Position numbers and translations under genes: made by a program. From positions 1 to 55,477 of the forward strand of contig JBBQLH010000012.1 of assembly GCA_038327685.1 (NCBI GenBank): a DNA stretch of 55,477 nucleotides, read 5' to 3'. Source of the DNA: DASQFQ01 sp038327685 (lineage in GTDB: Bacteria > Actinomycetota > Thermoleophilia > Solirubrobacterales > Solirubrobacteraceae). This document shows, piece after piece, positions 25,075-33,348 of this stretch (its first letter is position 1; every line of letters begins with the position of its first letter). A model generated the notes under the pieces. It made no database searches. It had not been told where the DNA came from and saw only the letters and a list, made by a program, of their open reading frames with translations.

Positions 25075-25881
25075 CTAGAAGTCCTGCCGCATCTGGCGCA
25101 GCAGCTCGCGGCCTGAGAGCTCCGGGACGATGATCCGCCGCAGCGTCCACAGCGGGTCGCGGCGGTCGAGCTTGTCGGCGAGCTGGAAGGCGGCGACGTA
25201 GCCCGCGGCGTCGAGGTGGGAGAAGGCCTCGCGGTTCCAGAGTCCGAACGGGTAGGCGAACAGCCGCAGGGGGTGGCCGACGAGCTTCGCCAGCTCGGCG
25301 GCCGGCTCGACGAGCTGCGTGTTCCAGTCGCCGCCGGAGTACCGGGGGACGGCGTGGTGGTCGTAGGTGTGCGGGCCGATCGTCATGCCCGCGCGGGCGA
25401 GCCGGCGCACCTGGCCGGTGGTCAGCCATCCGGGCTTGCCGAGCACGACCGTCATCACGAAGAACGTGGCGACGAAGTGGTGGCGCCGCAACAACGGGAA
25501 CGCCTGGCTGTACTGGCCCTCGGAGGCGTCGTCGAAGGTCAGCAGGACCGGCTTGGGGGGCAGCGGCTTGCCGATGGCGACGTGCGCCACGAGCGCCTCG
25601 CCGGTGACGGGGTGGTAGCCCGCGCGGTCGAGCGCGTCGAGCTGAGCCGCCAGCGCCTTCGGGCTGACGATGTAGGGCCGGTCCTGCGCGCTGTCCGCGC
25701 TCGTGATCGGGCGGATCTGGTGCCAGCAGAGCACGGGCACGTTCGCTCGCGCGGCCATCGACGCCGGGTCGGTGCGGGGCGCCGGCGTGCGCGCGGGCGT
25801 CGGCTTGGAGGCGTGCTTGGGCTGCGAGCCGCCACAGCCGGCCAGCGCGAGGGCGAGGGCGAGGGCGAGCGGGCGCCTCAC
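25075..25881 (-). CDS. Lipoprotein polysaccharide deacetylase (NodB-like, CE4)
   Basis: 268 residues from the GTG at 25881 (RRPLALALALALAGCGGS): a signal peptide ending in the lipobox LAGC, so it is anchored outside the membrane. A Pro/Ala/Thr-rich linker follows to about residue 45. Catalytic motifs are LLTFDDASEG (the two Asp), GPHTYDHHAV (metal His pair, HTYDH for the usual HSxxH) and LFAYPFG. CE4 enzymes remove acetyl groups from N-acetylated sugars in surface glycans. The start overlaps the stop of an 18-codon remnant created by a 53-bp tandem duplication; before that event it would have overlapped the GT2 stop directly. Confidence 0.9.
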   Translation of the reverse strand: MRRPLALALALALAGCGGSQPKHASKPTPARTPAPRTDPASMAARANVPVLCWHQIRPITSADSAQDRPYIVSPKALAAQLDALDRAGYHPVTGEALVAHVAIGKPLPPKPVLLTFDDASEGQYSQAFPLLRRHHFVATFFVMTVVLGKPGWLTTGQVRRLARAGMTIGPHTYDHHAVPRYSGGDWNTQLVEPAAELAKLVGHPLRLFAYPFGLWNREAFSHLDAAGYVAAFQLADKLDRRDPLWTLRRIIVPELSGRELLRQMRQDF

Positions 25882-25972
25882 GCCTTGCTCCCGCGCTCGC
25901 CGAGCCGGCCCGCGAGCGCGAGCGGGCGCCTCACGCCTTGCTCCCGCGCTCGCCGAGCCGGCCCGCGAGCGC
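25865..25972. repeat. 53-bp tandem duplication across a coupled gene junction
   Basis: Bases 25865-25919 and 25918-25972 are identical at a 53-base offset. Each copy carries the end of the GT2 gene, its TGA, and an overlapping GTG. The unit is not a multiple of three, so reading from the upstream GTG (25934) gives 18 codons ending at the TGA that overlaps the true deacetylase start at 25881. Confidence 0.9.
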
Positions 25973-26830
25973 ATCGCGGTAGCCCTCCTTGATCGCCGCG
26001 GCCGCCGCTCGCGAGCGCAGGACCAGCGCGGCGTGGACGAGGAAGGCGGCGAGGATGGAGGCGCGGCGCGCGGCGGTCCCCGGCGCGCCGAGCGGGCGGT
26101 GGCGCTCGCAGACCACGATCGTGTTGCGCGCGCCGTAGTACACGGTGTGCGTCGAGACCGCGACGCCGCCGGTCGAGGCCGAGACGCGGTGGACGGCGCG
26201 CGCGGACGGGACGAACAGGCAGTCGAACCCGGCGGCGCGGATGCGCAGCGACCAGTCGACGTCCTCGACGTAGGCGAAGAGGTCCTCGTCGAGCAGCCCG
26301 GCGCGCTCGATCGCTTCGCGCGAGACCGCCATCAGGGCGCCCACCGCGCGGTCGGTGCGGCCCTCGACGGAGAACGCGAAGCCGTCGGGGCGGCCGTGGC
26401 CGTGCGGGCGGCCGGAGTAGCCCGTCAGCAGCGCGACGCGCTGGCCCGCCCACTGCACGCGGCCGTCCTCGTGGAGCAGCTTGCCGGCGAGCGCACCCGC
26501 CCGCGGGTGGCGCGCCGCGGCGGCCTGCAGCGCCTCGAGCATGCCGGGGTGCGGCTCGGCGTCGTTGTTGACGAGCACGACCCACTCGGCCCCGCCGGCC
26601 AGCGCGTGCCGGATCGCGGCGTTGTTGCCGCCCGAGAAGCCGAGGTTGGCGCCGTTCTCGACCACCTCGACGTGCGGGTGCTCGGCACGGATCGCGCCGA
26701 CGCTGCCGTCGGTCGACCCGTTGTCGGCGACGACGGTGGCGAACTCGCCGCGCACGCCCGCGAGCGCGTCGAGGCAACGCAGCGTGTCGTCTCGCCCGTT
26801 CCAGTTGAGCACGCAGACCGCCCAGCTCAT
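25931..26830 (-). CDS. GT2 glycosyltransferase (rhamnosyltransferase-like)
   Basis: 299 residues, ATG overlapping the upstream GT4 stop (ATGA). AVCVLNWNGRDDTLRCLDAL, VADNGSTDGSV, NLGFSGGNNAAIRH, VLVNNDAEPHP (DxD-like), GALMAVSREAIERAG and YVEDVDWSLR are classic for WcaA/rhamnosyltransferase GT2 enzymes. The C terminus has a hydrophobic helix (ASILAAFLVHAALVL) that may attach it to the membrane. Its 3' end lies in the 53-bp duplication, whose first-read copy provides the stop. Confidence 0.93.
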   Translation of the reverse strand: MSWAVCVLNWNGRDDTLRCLDALAGVRGEFATVVADNGSTDGSVGAIRAEHPHVEVVENGANLGFSGGNNAAIRHALAGGAEWVVLVNNDAEPHPGMLEALQAAAARHPRAGALAGKLLHEDGRVQWAGQRVALLTGYSGRPHGHGRPDGFAFSVEGRTDRAVGALMAVSREAIERAGLLDEDLFAYVEDVDWSLRIRAAGFDCLFVPSARAVHRVSASTGGVAVSTHTVYYGARNTIVVCERHRPLGAPGTAARRASILAAFLVHAALVLRSRAAAAAIKEGYRDALAGRLGERGSKA

Positions 26831-27942
26831 AGGAATTCCGCCCCTTCCCCGCCGGGCAGGCCGAGCGCGGCGAGCAGCCGCGCCCCGACGCGCTCCCACG
26901 TGAACAGCCGCGAGCGCTCGCGCGCCGCCGCGCCCATCCGGCGCGCGGTGTCGGGGTCGGCGAGTGTGCGCATCGCGGCCACGAGCGCCGGGCCGTCGCC
27001 GGGCGAGACGAGCAGGCCGGTGCCCTCGGCGACGATCGTCCCCGCCCCGCCGACGCTCGTGGCGATGCTCGGCGCCGCAGCCGCCGCCGCCTCGATGTAG
27101 GCGAGCCCGAACGGCTCGACCTCGGAGGGCATCACGAAGCACGTCGCCTGCGCGAACAGGTCCCGTACCCGCGCCGCCTCCTCGGGGACGTCGAGCGCGA
27201 GCGGCCCGTGCGCGATGACGCCCTCGCCGCGCACGGGCGGGTGGCCGCCCACGAGGTCGAGGCGCGCGTCGGGCCGCTCCGCGCGCAGCGTGGCGAACGC
27301 GGCGAGCACCGACGGCCCGTGCTTGCGCTCCCACTCGCGCCCGACGAAGAGGAAGCGCGGCACGTCCCACGCCCGCTCCCCCGCGCCGCCCTCCGCCGGC
27401 TCGTGGTTCGGCCCGAGGCCCACCACGCGCACCTTCTCGGCCGGCAGCCCGTAGTCCTCGCGCAGGGACGCCGCAGTCCAGTGGCTCGCCGTGCAGCACG
27501 CCACCGCGCGCTCGTAGACCTCGCGCTGGCGGCGGTCCCAGGCCCGGAACACGGGCTCGCTCAAGCGCGAGAACACCGGGTGCGTCGCGCGTGCCTGCAC
27601 GAGCGTGAGATCCGCCAGCGTCACGTACCGGGTCCCCTCGGGCAGCCCGAACTCGGCTCCCATCAGCACCGCGCCGTCGACCGCGCCGAGCCGCCGTGCC
27701 GCCACCCTCGAGCGCAGCGCGTGCTGGCCCGGCGTGTACGACGCGTCGACCCGCGAGCGCCGCCGCGCGGCTGCCAGCGCGACCGCGAGCTGACGCACCC
27801 CGGCCGGTGGCGTCGCGTCGACCCCGACGACCTTCGCCCCGTGCGCGCGCAGCCCGCGCGCGACGCCCGGCGGAATGCCCGACCACGTCCCCGCGGCGAG
27901 TGGGTCGCCGGTGGCGGCCAGCGCGATACTCGGACGGCTCAC
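26827..27942 (-). CDS. GT4 glycosyltransferase
   Basis: 371 residues if translation starts at the GTG at 27942, seven bases after a TAGGGT box; a GTG at 27951 would add three residues but overlap the box. GTWSGIPPGVARGLRAHG is the N-terminal acceptor-side loop, FVGREWERKHGPSVL the hinge, and EVEPFGLAYIEAAAAAAPSIAT the donor-binding motif with both Glu. GT-B fold, retaining, cytosolic. First gene of the operon running to the deacetylase. Confidence 0.92.
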   Translation of the reverse strand: MSRPSIALAATGDPLAAGTWSGIPPGVARGLRAHGAKVVGVDATPPAGVRQLAVALAAARRRSRVDASYTPGQHALRSRVAARRLGAVDGAVLMGAEFGLPEGTRYVTLADLTLVQARATHPVFSRLSEPVFRAWDRRQREVYERAVACCTASHWTAASLREDYGLPAEKVRVVGLGPNHEPAEGGAGERAWDVPRFLFVGREWERKHGPSVLAAFATLRAERPDARLDLVGGHPPVRGEGVIAHGPLALDVPEEAARVRDLFAQATCFVMPSEVEPFGLAYIEAAAAAAPSIATSVGGAGTIVAEGTGLLVSPGDGPALVAAMRTLADPDTARRMGAAARERSRLFTWERVGARLLAALGLPGGEGAEFL

Positions 27943-27949
27943 CGCGGAC

Positions 27950-27955
27950 ACCCTA
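27950..27955 (-). promoter_or_regulatory. TAGGGT -10-type box, leaderless start of the 27942 GT4 gene
   Basis: On the minus strand TAGGGT is followed by GTCCGCG (7 bases) and GTG AGC. It is divergent from the TATCCT box at 27983. Confidence 0.5.
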
Positions 27956-27982
27956 CGCGCCCGGTGGTGCGTGGACGGTCGC

Positions 27983-27988
27983 TATCCT
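27983..27988 (+). promoter_or_regulatory. TATCCT -10-type box pointing to an ATC start at 27997
   Basis: TATCCT, then eight bases, then ATC GGG GCC in the coding frame. The spacing matches that of ATG and GTG leaderless genes in this window. Confidence 0.45.
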
Positions 27989-27996
27989 CGCGCCGC

Positions 27997-28767
27997 ATCG
28001 GGGCCATCAAGGTACAACTCCGCGCCGGTGGCGCCGCCCTCATCGCCGCCTTCGACGCCTACCGCGAGCACGTCGTCCTGGGCCGCGTCGACCCCCGGTT
28101 CAACACCGCGCTCGACGCGACGAGCTGGGTCGGCGGGTACACGACGCCCGCCGAGCTGAGCCTCCTCTACCACCTGGCCGTGGCCGCGACCGGGCCCGGC
28201 CGCGTCGTCGAGATCGGCTCCTACCTCGGTCGCTCGACGATCGTGCTGGCCCGGGCGGTCGCCGACACGGGCCGCGGGCCCGTCGTCGCGGTCGACCCGC
28301 ACACCGCGGCGCTCGGCGTCGGGACCCTCGCGCCGCGCGACACCCGCGGCGAGTTCCTCGAGAACATCACGACCGCGGGCGTGCGCGATCACGTCACGCT
28401 GATGCACCAGACCTCGGTCGAGGCCGCGGGCGACTGGGACGGGGAGCCGGTCCGCCTGCAGTTCGTCGACGGCTGGCACACGCGCGAGGCCGTGCTCGAG
28501 GACGTCCGCTCGTGGGCGCAGTGGTTCACGCCCGACGCCCTCGTCGTGTTCGACGACTACATGGTCTTCGACGGCATCCGCGAGGCCGTGCGCGAGCTCC
28601 AGCGCGACGGCCTGGTTCGCAACGAGGGCGTCGTCGTCGGCAAGATGGCCGCCTTCGGACCGCCGCACCTGCTCGCGCAGGCGCCCGCGCCGCCCGGTGG
28701 CCGCGCGCTCATGCGCCTCGCCGACGGCCGCCGCGAGCGCCTGATCCGCTTCGCCTCCCGCACCTAG
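27997..28767 (+). CDS. Class I SAM-dependent methyltransferase (Methyltransf_24-like), possible ATC start
   Basis: About 256 residues. RVVEIGSYLGRSTIVLARAV is SAM motif I, VVAVDPHT motif II, LQFVDGWHTREAVLEDVRSW and LVVFDDYMVFDGIREA the later core strands; this is the pattern of class I methyltransferases beside glycosyltransferases that methylate sugars. Start choice is unusual: a TATCCT box eight bases before an in-frame ATC (27997) fits the leaderless layout of neighbouring genes. GTG codons at 27964 and 27967 are also in frame but lie upstream of the box, between the two divergent promoters. The gene is secure, the start is not. Confidence 0.88.
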   Translation: MGAIKVQLRAGGAALIAAFDAYREHVVLGRVDPRFNTALDATSWVGGYTTPAELSLLYHLAVAATGPGRVVEIGSYLGRSTIVLARAVADTGRGPVVAVDPHTAALGVGTLAPRDTRGEFLENITTAGVRDHVTLMHQTSVEAAGDWDGEPVRLQFVDGWHTREAVLEDVRSWAQWFTPDALVVFDDYMVFDGIREAVRELQRDGLVRNEGVVVGKMAAFGPPHLLAQAPAPPGGRALMRLADGRRERLIRFASRT

Positions 28768-28776
28768 CCGGCCCCG

Positions 28777-28805
28777 TTGACACCCGCGGCCGGGTGCAGG
28801 ATGGT
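28777..28805 (+). promoter_or_regulatory. Sigma70-type promoter, TTGACA-17-GATGGT, leaderless start at 28813
   Basis: TTGACA at 28777-28782, 17-base spacer, GATGGT at 28800-28805, then seven bases to the ATG at 28813. It has one of the two clear -35 hexamers I found and the expected spacing. Confidence 0.65.
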
Positions 28806-28812
28806 CCTGCAG

Positions 28813-29988
28813 ATGCCGCGCGAGCGCCAGTACATACCCTCCACGGCTCGCGAAGGCGCGCCGCCCGCCGCCCGCAGACCGCCCGCCCCGCTCGCGCTCC
28901 GCCACCCGGCCGACGCCCTCGTGCTCCAGCGGCGCGCCGGCAACCGAGCCGTCGTGCGCAGCCTCCAGCGAGCGGAGACCGGTCTCAAGGAGGCGGGAGC
29001 GACCACCGCGTTCGCCACCACCAGCGTCGCGTTCTGGAAGGACCCGGCGAACCGCGACAAGCCGCTCAGCGACTACGCCAACGACCTGATGGCCAAGGCC
29101 AACGCCGCGCTCGACACGCTCGGCTCCTTCAAGGTCAAGACCGACCTCGCCGGCACCGGCGCCGCGAGCGGCTCGTTCGGCCGCGGTGCATGGGCCGTCT
29201 CGATCAACACGGCGAAGTTCAGCGACCGCGCGGGGATCACCAAGGTCGGCCAGCTCACGCTCGCCGAGGCGGCCGAGGTCGCCGACACGATCTGGCACGA
29301 GATGCGCCACTCCGAGCAGTACTTCCGGATCGCGCGGATGCGGGCGGGGCTGAGCGCGAAGACGACGGCGGCGGAGATCGCGACCGAGCTCAAGAACGGG
29401 ATGGGCATCCCGGCCGACGTCGCCCTCGCCGCCGCGGGGGCCAAGCTCGTCGCCGCCACGGGCAACGAGAAGCTGATGACCGAGGCGAAGGACTGGGAGA
29501 GCATCACGCTCGGCTTCCACTCCAACTACAAGAACAACATCACCGCCTGGGTCCTGGAGGGGCGCGACGCGCTCGCGATCTCCAAGGCGCTGGCCGCCGC
29601 CAACATCGCCGACACGCACGCGAAGGTCGGCGCGTTCGTGACCTCGTGGACCAACGACCTCACCCGCGGCAAGTTCGTCGACAGCCACATCACCGCCACG
29701 GACGCGATCACCACCAAGTCGCCGCTCGATCAGATCGTGCTCAGGAACCTGAAGGCGATCAAGCCGGCGCTGGCGGCGCTCCAGGTCGCCTGGAAGGCGG
29801 TCGAGGACAACTGGGCCACGGACACGGACGCCGAGAAGCTCACGCGGCTCCAGGGCGCCCAGGCGCCGATGCGCAGCCTCGACGCAGCGCTGTACGCCGC
29901 CTATCGCGACCACCTGCACGAGAAGGACGCGTGGGAGACCGGCGGGGCGGTCGGGTCGCAGTTCCGGACGCTGGGCGCAGCCCCGTGA
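28813..29988 (+). CDS. HEMRH (HExxH) protein with injection-system cargo-like leader, copy 1
   Basis: 391 residues. Residues 1-53 are Pro/Arg/Ala-rich and disordered, and contain LQRRAGNRAVVRSLQR (38-53). This LQRxAGNRAV motif is common near the N terminus of DUF4157-type and other proteins linked to extracellular contractile injection systems. The rest is Ala-rich and mainly helical, with WHEMRHSEQYFRIARMRA; HEMRH (162-166) is an HExxH zinc-binding motif on a helix, as in metallopeptidases. The third ligand is uncertain. No classical signal peptide. Paralogue at 30394-31590. I infer a secreted or loaded metallopeptidase-like effector; no family name can be given. Confidence 0.75.
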   Translation: MPRERQYIPSTAREGAPPAARRPPAPLALRHPADALVLQRRAGNRAVVRSLQRAETGLKEAGATTAFATTSVAFWKDPANRDKPLSDYANDLMAKANAALDTLGSFKVKTDLAGTGAASGSFGRGAWAVSINTAKFSDRAGITKVGQLTLAEAAEVADTIWHEMRHSEQYFRIARMRAGLSAKTTAAEIATELKNGMGIPADVALAAAGAKLVAATGNEKLMTEAKDWESITLGFHSNYKNNITAWVLEGRDALAISKALAAANIADTHAKVGAFVTSWTNDLTRGKFVDSHITATDAITTKSPLDQIVLRNLKAIKPALAALQVAWKAVEDNWATDTDAEKLTRLQGAQAPMRSLDAALYAAYRDHLHEKDAWETGGAVGSQFRTLGAAP

Positions 29989-30389
29989 TCGACACCGTGC
30001 GCACCCTCGCCCACGAGCTCTCGGCCGAAAGCGTGACCGTCCCCGAGCTCGTCCAGCGCCTCGGCGGGCGCGGGAGCGACATGGGCGGCAGCGTCGCCGT
30101 CGAGAAGCCCGCGCTCGACGGCGTGGCGCGTGCCGGCGTCGTCCGCACGGCCAACGGCGACGCGCCGGCGCTCGTGACGCTCGAGCTCTCCCGGCCGCTC
30201 CCGGCCGGCGAGCTCGAGGCGGCCTTCGGCCGGCCCCAGTCGATCCACCCCGACCACATCGGCGAGCCGGTCACCCTCCTCTACGAGCTCAGCCTTCCGG
30301 GCCGCCCCTACGACGTGGCACTGCTGGCCACGGACGACCCCGGAGGCTCCCGCAGGCTCACGCTGCGGCGCGACGTCCGGCTGGGCTGA
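29985..30389 (+). CDS. Small protein of unknown function between the two HEMRH genes
   Basis: 134 residues, GTG start overlapping the copy 1 stop (GTGA), so translated with it. No membrane segment, signal peptide or known motif. The N terminus looks helical (VRTLAHELSAESVTVPELVQRLG); the rest has alternating beta-like stretches (PALVTLELSRPLP, PVTLLYELSLPG, RRLTLRRDVRLG). Its coupling to a putative peptidase effector would fit an inhibitor, chaperone or adaptor, but that rests only on position. It is not related by eye to either flanking protein. Confidence 0.6.
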   Translation: MIDTVRTLAHELSAESVTVPELVQRLGGRGSDMGGSVAVEKPALDGVARAGVVRTANGDAPALVTLELSRPLPAGELEAAFGRPQSIHPDHIGEPVTLLYELSLPGRPYDVALLATDDPGGSRRLTLRRDVRLG

Positions 30390-30393
30390 GCAC

Positions 30394-31590
30394 GTGCGGT
30401 CGAGTCAGAGACCGCGAGCCGCCCCCGCAGGCTCCACGGAGCGTCACGAGCCGCCGCGCGCCTCGAGCGCCCCGAGCCGCTCGGCCGGAGCGGTCGCGCT
30501 CCGTCGCCCGGCCGACGCCCTCGCGCTGCAGCGAGGGGCCGGCAACCGAGCCGTCGTGCGCTCGCTCCAGCGCCAGGAGACCGGGCTCAGGCAGGCGGCG
30601 CCGACGAAGAAGTTCGCCACCGCCGCCGTCGCGATCGGCAAGCGCCGCGCCAACAGGAACAAGCCGCTCACGGAGTTCGCCACGCAGCTCGTGGCCAAGG
30701 GCAACGAAGCGCTCAAGGCGCTCGGCTGCCCCGCGCTGAAAAGCGACTTCACCGAGACGGGAGCCGGAGCCGCCGTGTTCGACCGCGAGAAGTGGAAGAT
30801 GTGGATCAACACCGACCAGTTCAGCCAGCGGGCCGGCATCAAGACGATCGGTGACCTCTCCGTCGGCGAGGCCGCCGACATCGCCACCAGCGTCTGGCAC
30901 GAGATGCGCCACGCCGAGCAGGCCTTCCGGGTCGCGCGGATGCGGGCGGCGCTGAGCGCCAAGAAGACGCCTGAGGAGATCGCGAAGGAGATCAGCGACG
31001 GCATGAAGATGGACGCGGACGCCGCCCTGGCCGCGGCCAGGGCGCCGCTCGCGGCCACCAAGGGCAACGAGAAGCTGCTGGCCGAGGCGAAGGAGTGGGA
31101 GACCATCACCGTCGGCCTCCACTCGAAGTACAAGGAGAACATCACGAACTGGGCGGGGGAGGCTCGCACCGCGCTCACCGCCGTCCGCGAGGCGGAGGAG
31201 TGGAACGCCGACCAGACGCGGGCGACGCTGGGCGCGCTCGTGGCGGGCTGGACCAACAACGCCACCCGGGACCTGTTCCTCGACCGCCACGTCGCAGCGG
31301 TGGAGGCGATCACCACGAAGTCGCCGCTCGACGAGGCCGTGATCGGGCACCTCAAGGCGGTCAAGCCGGCGCTGGCGGCGCTCAAGACCGCGTGGAGCGG
31401 CGTCGGCGCGGGCTGGGACACGGCCAGCGATGCCCAGAAGAAGGCGCGCCTGCGAGCCGTCGAGGCGGCGTTCAAGGCGCTCGAGGCGCCGCTGTACGCC
31501 GCCTACCTCGCGCACCCGCACGAGACGGACGCCCGGGAGACGGGCCTGGCGGCCGGCGCGGAGTTCCGCAAGCAGGCCACGGCGAAGTGA
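30394..31590 (+). CDS. HEMRH (HExxH) protein with injection-system cargo-like leader, copy 2
   Basis: 398 residues, GTG start four bases after the previous stop. It aligns with copy 1 throughout: LQRGAGNRAVVRSLQR (45-60), WHEMRHAEQAFRVARMRA with HEMRH at 169-173, GNEKLLAEAKEWETITVGLHSKY, and ITTKSPLDEAVIGHLKAVKPALAAL. Between copies the HExxH helix and the following GxHSxYKxNIT block are best conserved, as expected of an active-site region. The disordered leader differs in sequence but keeps the LQRxAGNRAVVRSLQR core. The third zinc ligand may come from the conserved Glu/His in the second block. Confidence 0.75.
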   Translation: MRSSQRPRAAPAGSTERHEPPRASSAPSRSAGAVALRRPADALALQRGAGNRAVVRSLQRQETGLRQAAPTKKFATAAVAIGKRRANRNKPLTEFATQLVAKGNEALKALGCPALKSDFTETGAGAAVFDREKWKMWINTDQFSQRAGIKTIGDLSVGEAADIATSVWHEMRHAEQAFRVARMRAALSAKKTPEEIAKEISDGMKMDADAALAAARAPLAATKGNEKLLAEAKEWETITVGLHSKYKENITNWAGEARTALTAVREAEEWNADQTRATLGALVAGWTNNATRDLFLDRHVAAVEAITTKSPLDEAVIGHLKAVKPALAALKTAWSGVGAGWDTASDAQKKARLRAVEAAFKALEAPLYAAYLAHPHETDARETGLAAGAEFRKQATAK

Positions 31591-31597
31591 GCCGCGC

Positions 31598-32245
31598 TCA
31601 GGGCTCGGCGTGCGCGAGCACGTGCCACTGCAGGGCGAGGAACTCGCGCGCGCGCCGCAGTGTCAAGCGGTCGACGGAGCGGTTGCGCCCGGTGGGCGTG
31701 TTGGCCACCACCCACTGCACGTCCCAGCCCGTCCTCCCCACCAGCGCGACGACGTCGCGGCGCGTGTACCAGCGCAGATGGGTCGCGTCGCGGTGGCCGA
31801 ACTCCGTGTAGCCGAACGTGCCGCGGAACAGCAGGTCGATGAGCAGGGTGAAATGGCGCGCGTTGGGGATCGAGATGTGCAGCCGCGCCCCGGGCGCCGC
31901 CAGCGCGCGCAGCGAGTGCAGCACCGGGTCGGGGTCGACGAGGTGCTCGAGCACGTCGTAGCAGCAGATCGTGTCGAACGGCCCGCTCACACCGCCCTCG
32001 GCGAGCGCCGCCTCGACCGAGCCGGTATAGACCTCGTCGAGCACGCCGCGCGCCACCTCGGCGGCCGCGGGGACGATCTCGATCCCGCTCACCCACGTCG
32101 CGCCGACGGCGCGCAGCGAGCGCCCCACGCCGCCCTCGCCGCAGCCGACGTCGAGCGCCCGGCCGACCGGCCGCGGGAGCTCCGCCACGACGTCGGCGCG
32201 CTCGAGGCGGTAGTAGCCCGACGGCTTGGGCGCGGAGACCGACAT
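31598..32245 (-). CDS. Class I SAM-dependent methyltransferase (Methyltransf_23-like)
   Basis: 215 residues. RALDVGCGEGGVGRSL is SAM motif I, SGIEIVPAAAEVAR motif II, DTICCYDVLEHLVDP motif IV, and the ISIPNARHFTLLIDLLFRGTFGY block is typical of methyltransferases in O-antigen loci. The ATG shares one base with the stop of the upstream GT4 gene (TGATG). It ends seven bases from the end of the convergent HEMRH copy 2 gene. Probably methylates a sugar or terminates a glycan chain. Confidence 0.92.
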   Translation of the reverse strand: MSVSAPKPSGYYRLERADVVAELPRPVGRALDVGCGEGGVGRSLRAVGATWVSGIEIVPAAAEVARGVLDEVYTGSVEAALAEGGVSGPFDTICCYDVLEHLVDPDPVLHSLRALAAPGARLHISIPNARHFTLLIDLLFRGTFGYTEFGHRDATHLRWYTRRDVVALVGRTGWDVQWVVANTPTGRNRSVDRLTLRRAREFLALQWHVLAHAEP

Positions 32246-33348
32246 CAACCGCCCAGCACCCTGGCGTAGGCGGCCGCGGTCCGCTCCGCCGCGGCGTCGA
32301 CCGAGAAGCGGTCGAGCAGCCCGGCCGGCGCCGGCGCGCCCGGCTCGCCGGCGAGCGCCCGCGCGAGTCCGCGCCAGTCCCCGGGCTCGACGAGCGTCCC
32401 CGCGCCTCCGAGCACCTCCGGGATCGCCCCCGACGCGCACGCGATCACCGGCGTGCCGGTCGCCATGGCCTCGATCAGGACCATCCCGAACTGCTCCTCC
32501 CAGCCCTTCGTCGGCAGCGAGGCGAGCACGAGCGCGGACGCGCTCGCGTACAGCCCGGGCATCTCGTCGTAGGGCACGGTGGCGCGGAACTCCACCGCGT
32601 CCGCGACCCCCAGCTCGTCAGCGTAGGAGCGCAGCCGCCCGCCCTCGGGCCCGTCGCCGACGATCAGCAGCCGCACGTCGGCTCGCGGCGCGACGCCGAT
32701 GCCCTGGCGCAGCGCGGCGAGCGCGCGCAGCACGTCCTGGTGGCCCTTCTCCCACACGAGCCGTCCCGCCGACAGGATCAGGCGCTCGCCGCCGGCGCCC
32801 GCCGCCGCGAAGCGCCCGAGGTCGATCCCGGGCGGCGAGACCTCCACGCGGTCGGGAGCGACGCCCTCGAGCAGCAGCGCGTCGCGCGCCCGCTCCGTCG
32901 CCGCCAGGCAGAGATCTGCGCGCGGCAGCACCGCCCGCCGGTAGCCGCGCTCGCGCGGCCAGCGGTAGGTGTCGCGCCACGCGATCGTCTCCCAGACGGT
33001 GAGCACGAGCTTGAAGCCAAGCCGCTCGCGCAGGCGCGCGGCCTGGGCGCTGAACCACGTCCCGATCTCGGCCGAATGGACGATGTCGGCGCCCGCGAGC
33101 AGCTCGCGCAGCCCGAGGTAGCGCTCGCCGACCGCGTAGGCCGCCGCACCCGCCCCCCGCCCCGCCGGCAGCGAGTCCCGCGGCGTGCGCGCCGGCACGA
33201 TCGGCAGCCCCAGGCCCTCGACGCGGTGGACGTTCGAGCCCGTCAGCAGCACCGACAGGTCGTACTCTCCGGTCAACCGCTCGAGCGGCCGCAGATCCCA
33301 GACGTTCACGTTGTGACCGCGCAGCAGCACGACCCGGGGGCGAGACAT
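32245..33348 (-). CDS. GT4 glycosyltransferase
   Basis: 367 residues. VVLLRGHNVNVWDLRPLERL is an unusual GT4 opening that resembles capsule and O-antigen transferases. ILSAGRLVWEKGHQDVLRAL is the hinge motif, and EQFGMVLIEAMATGTPVIACASG the donor-binding motif. GT-B fold, NDP-sugar dependent, cytosolic. The ATG lies eight bases after a TAGGCT box. It forms a two-gene operon with the methyltransferase. Confidence 0.93.
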   Translation of the reverse strand: MSRPRVVLLRGHNVNVWDLRPLERLTGEYDLSVLLTGSNVHRVEGLGLPIVPARTPRDSLPAGRGAGAAAYAVGERYLGLRELLAGADIVHSAEIGTWFSAQAARLRERLGFKLVLTVWETIAWRDTYRWPRERGYRRAVLPRADLCLAATERARDALLLEGVAPDRVEVSPPGIDLGRFAAAGAGGERLILSAGRLVWEKGHQDVLRALAALRQGIGVAPRADVRLLIVGDGPEGGRLRSYADELGVADAVEFRATVPYDEMPGLYASASALVLASLPTKGWEEQFGMVLIEAMATGTPVIACASGAIPEVLGGAGTLVEPGDWRGLARALAGEPGAPAPAGLLDRFSVDAAAERTAAAYARVLGG

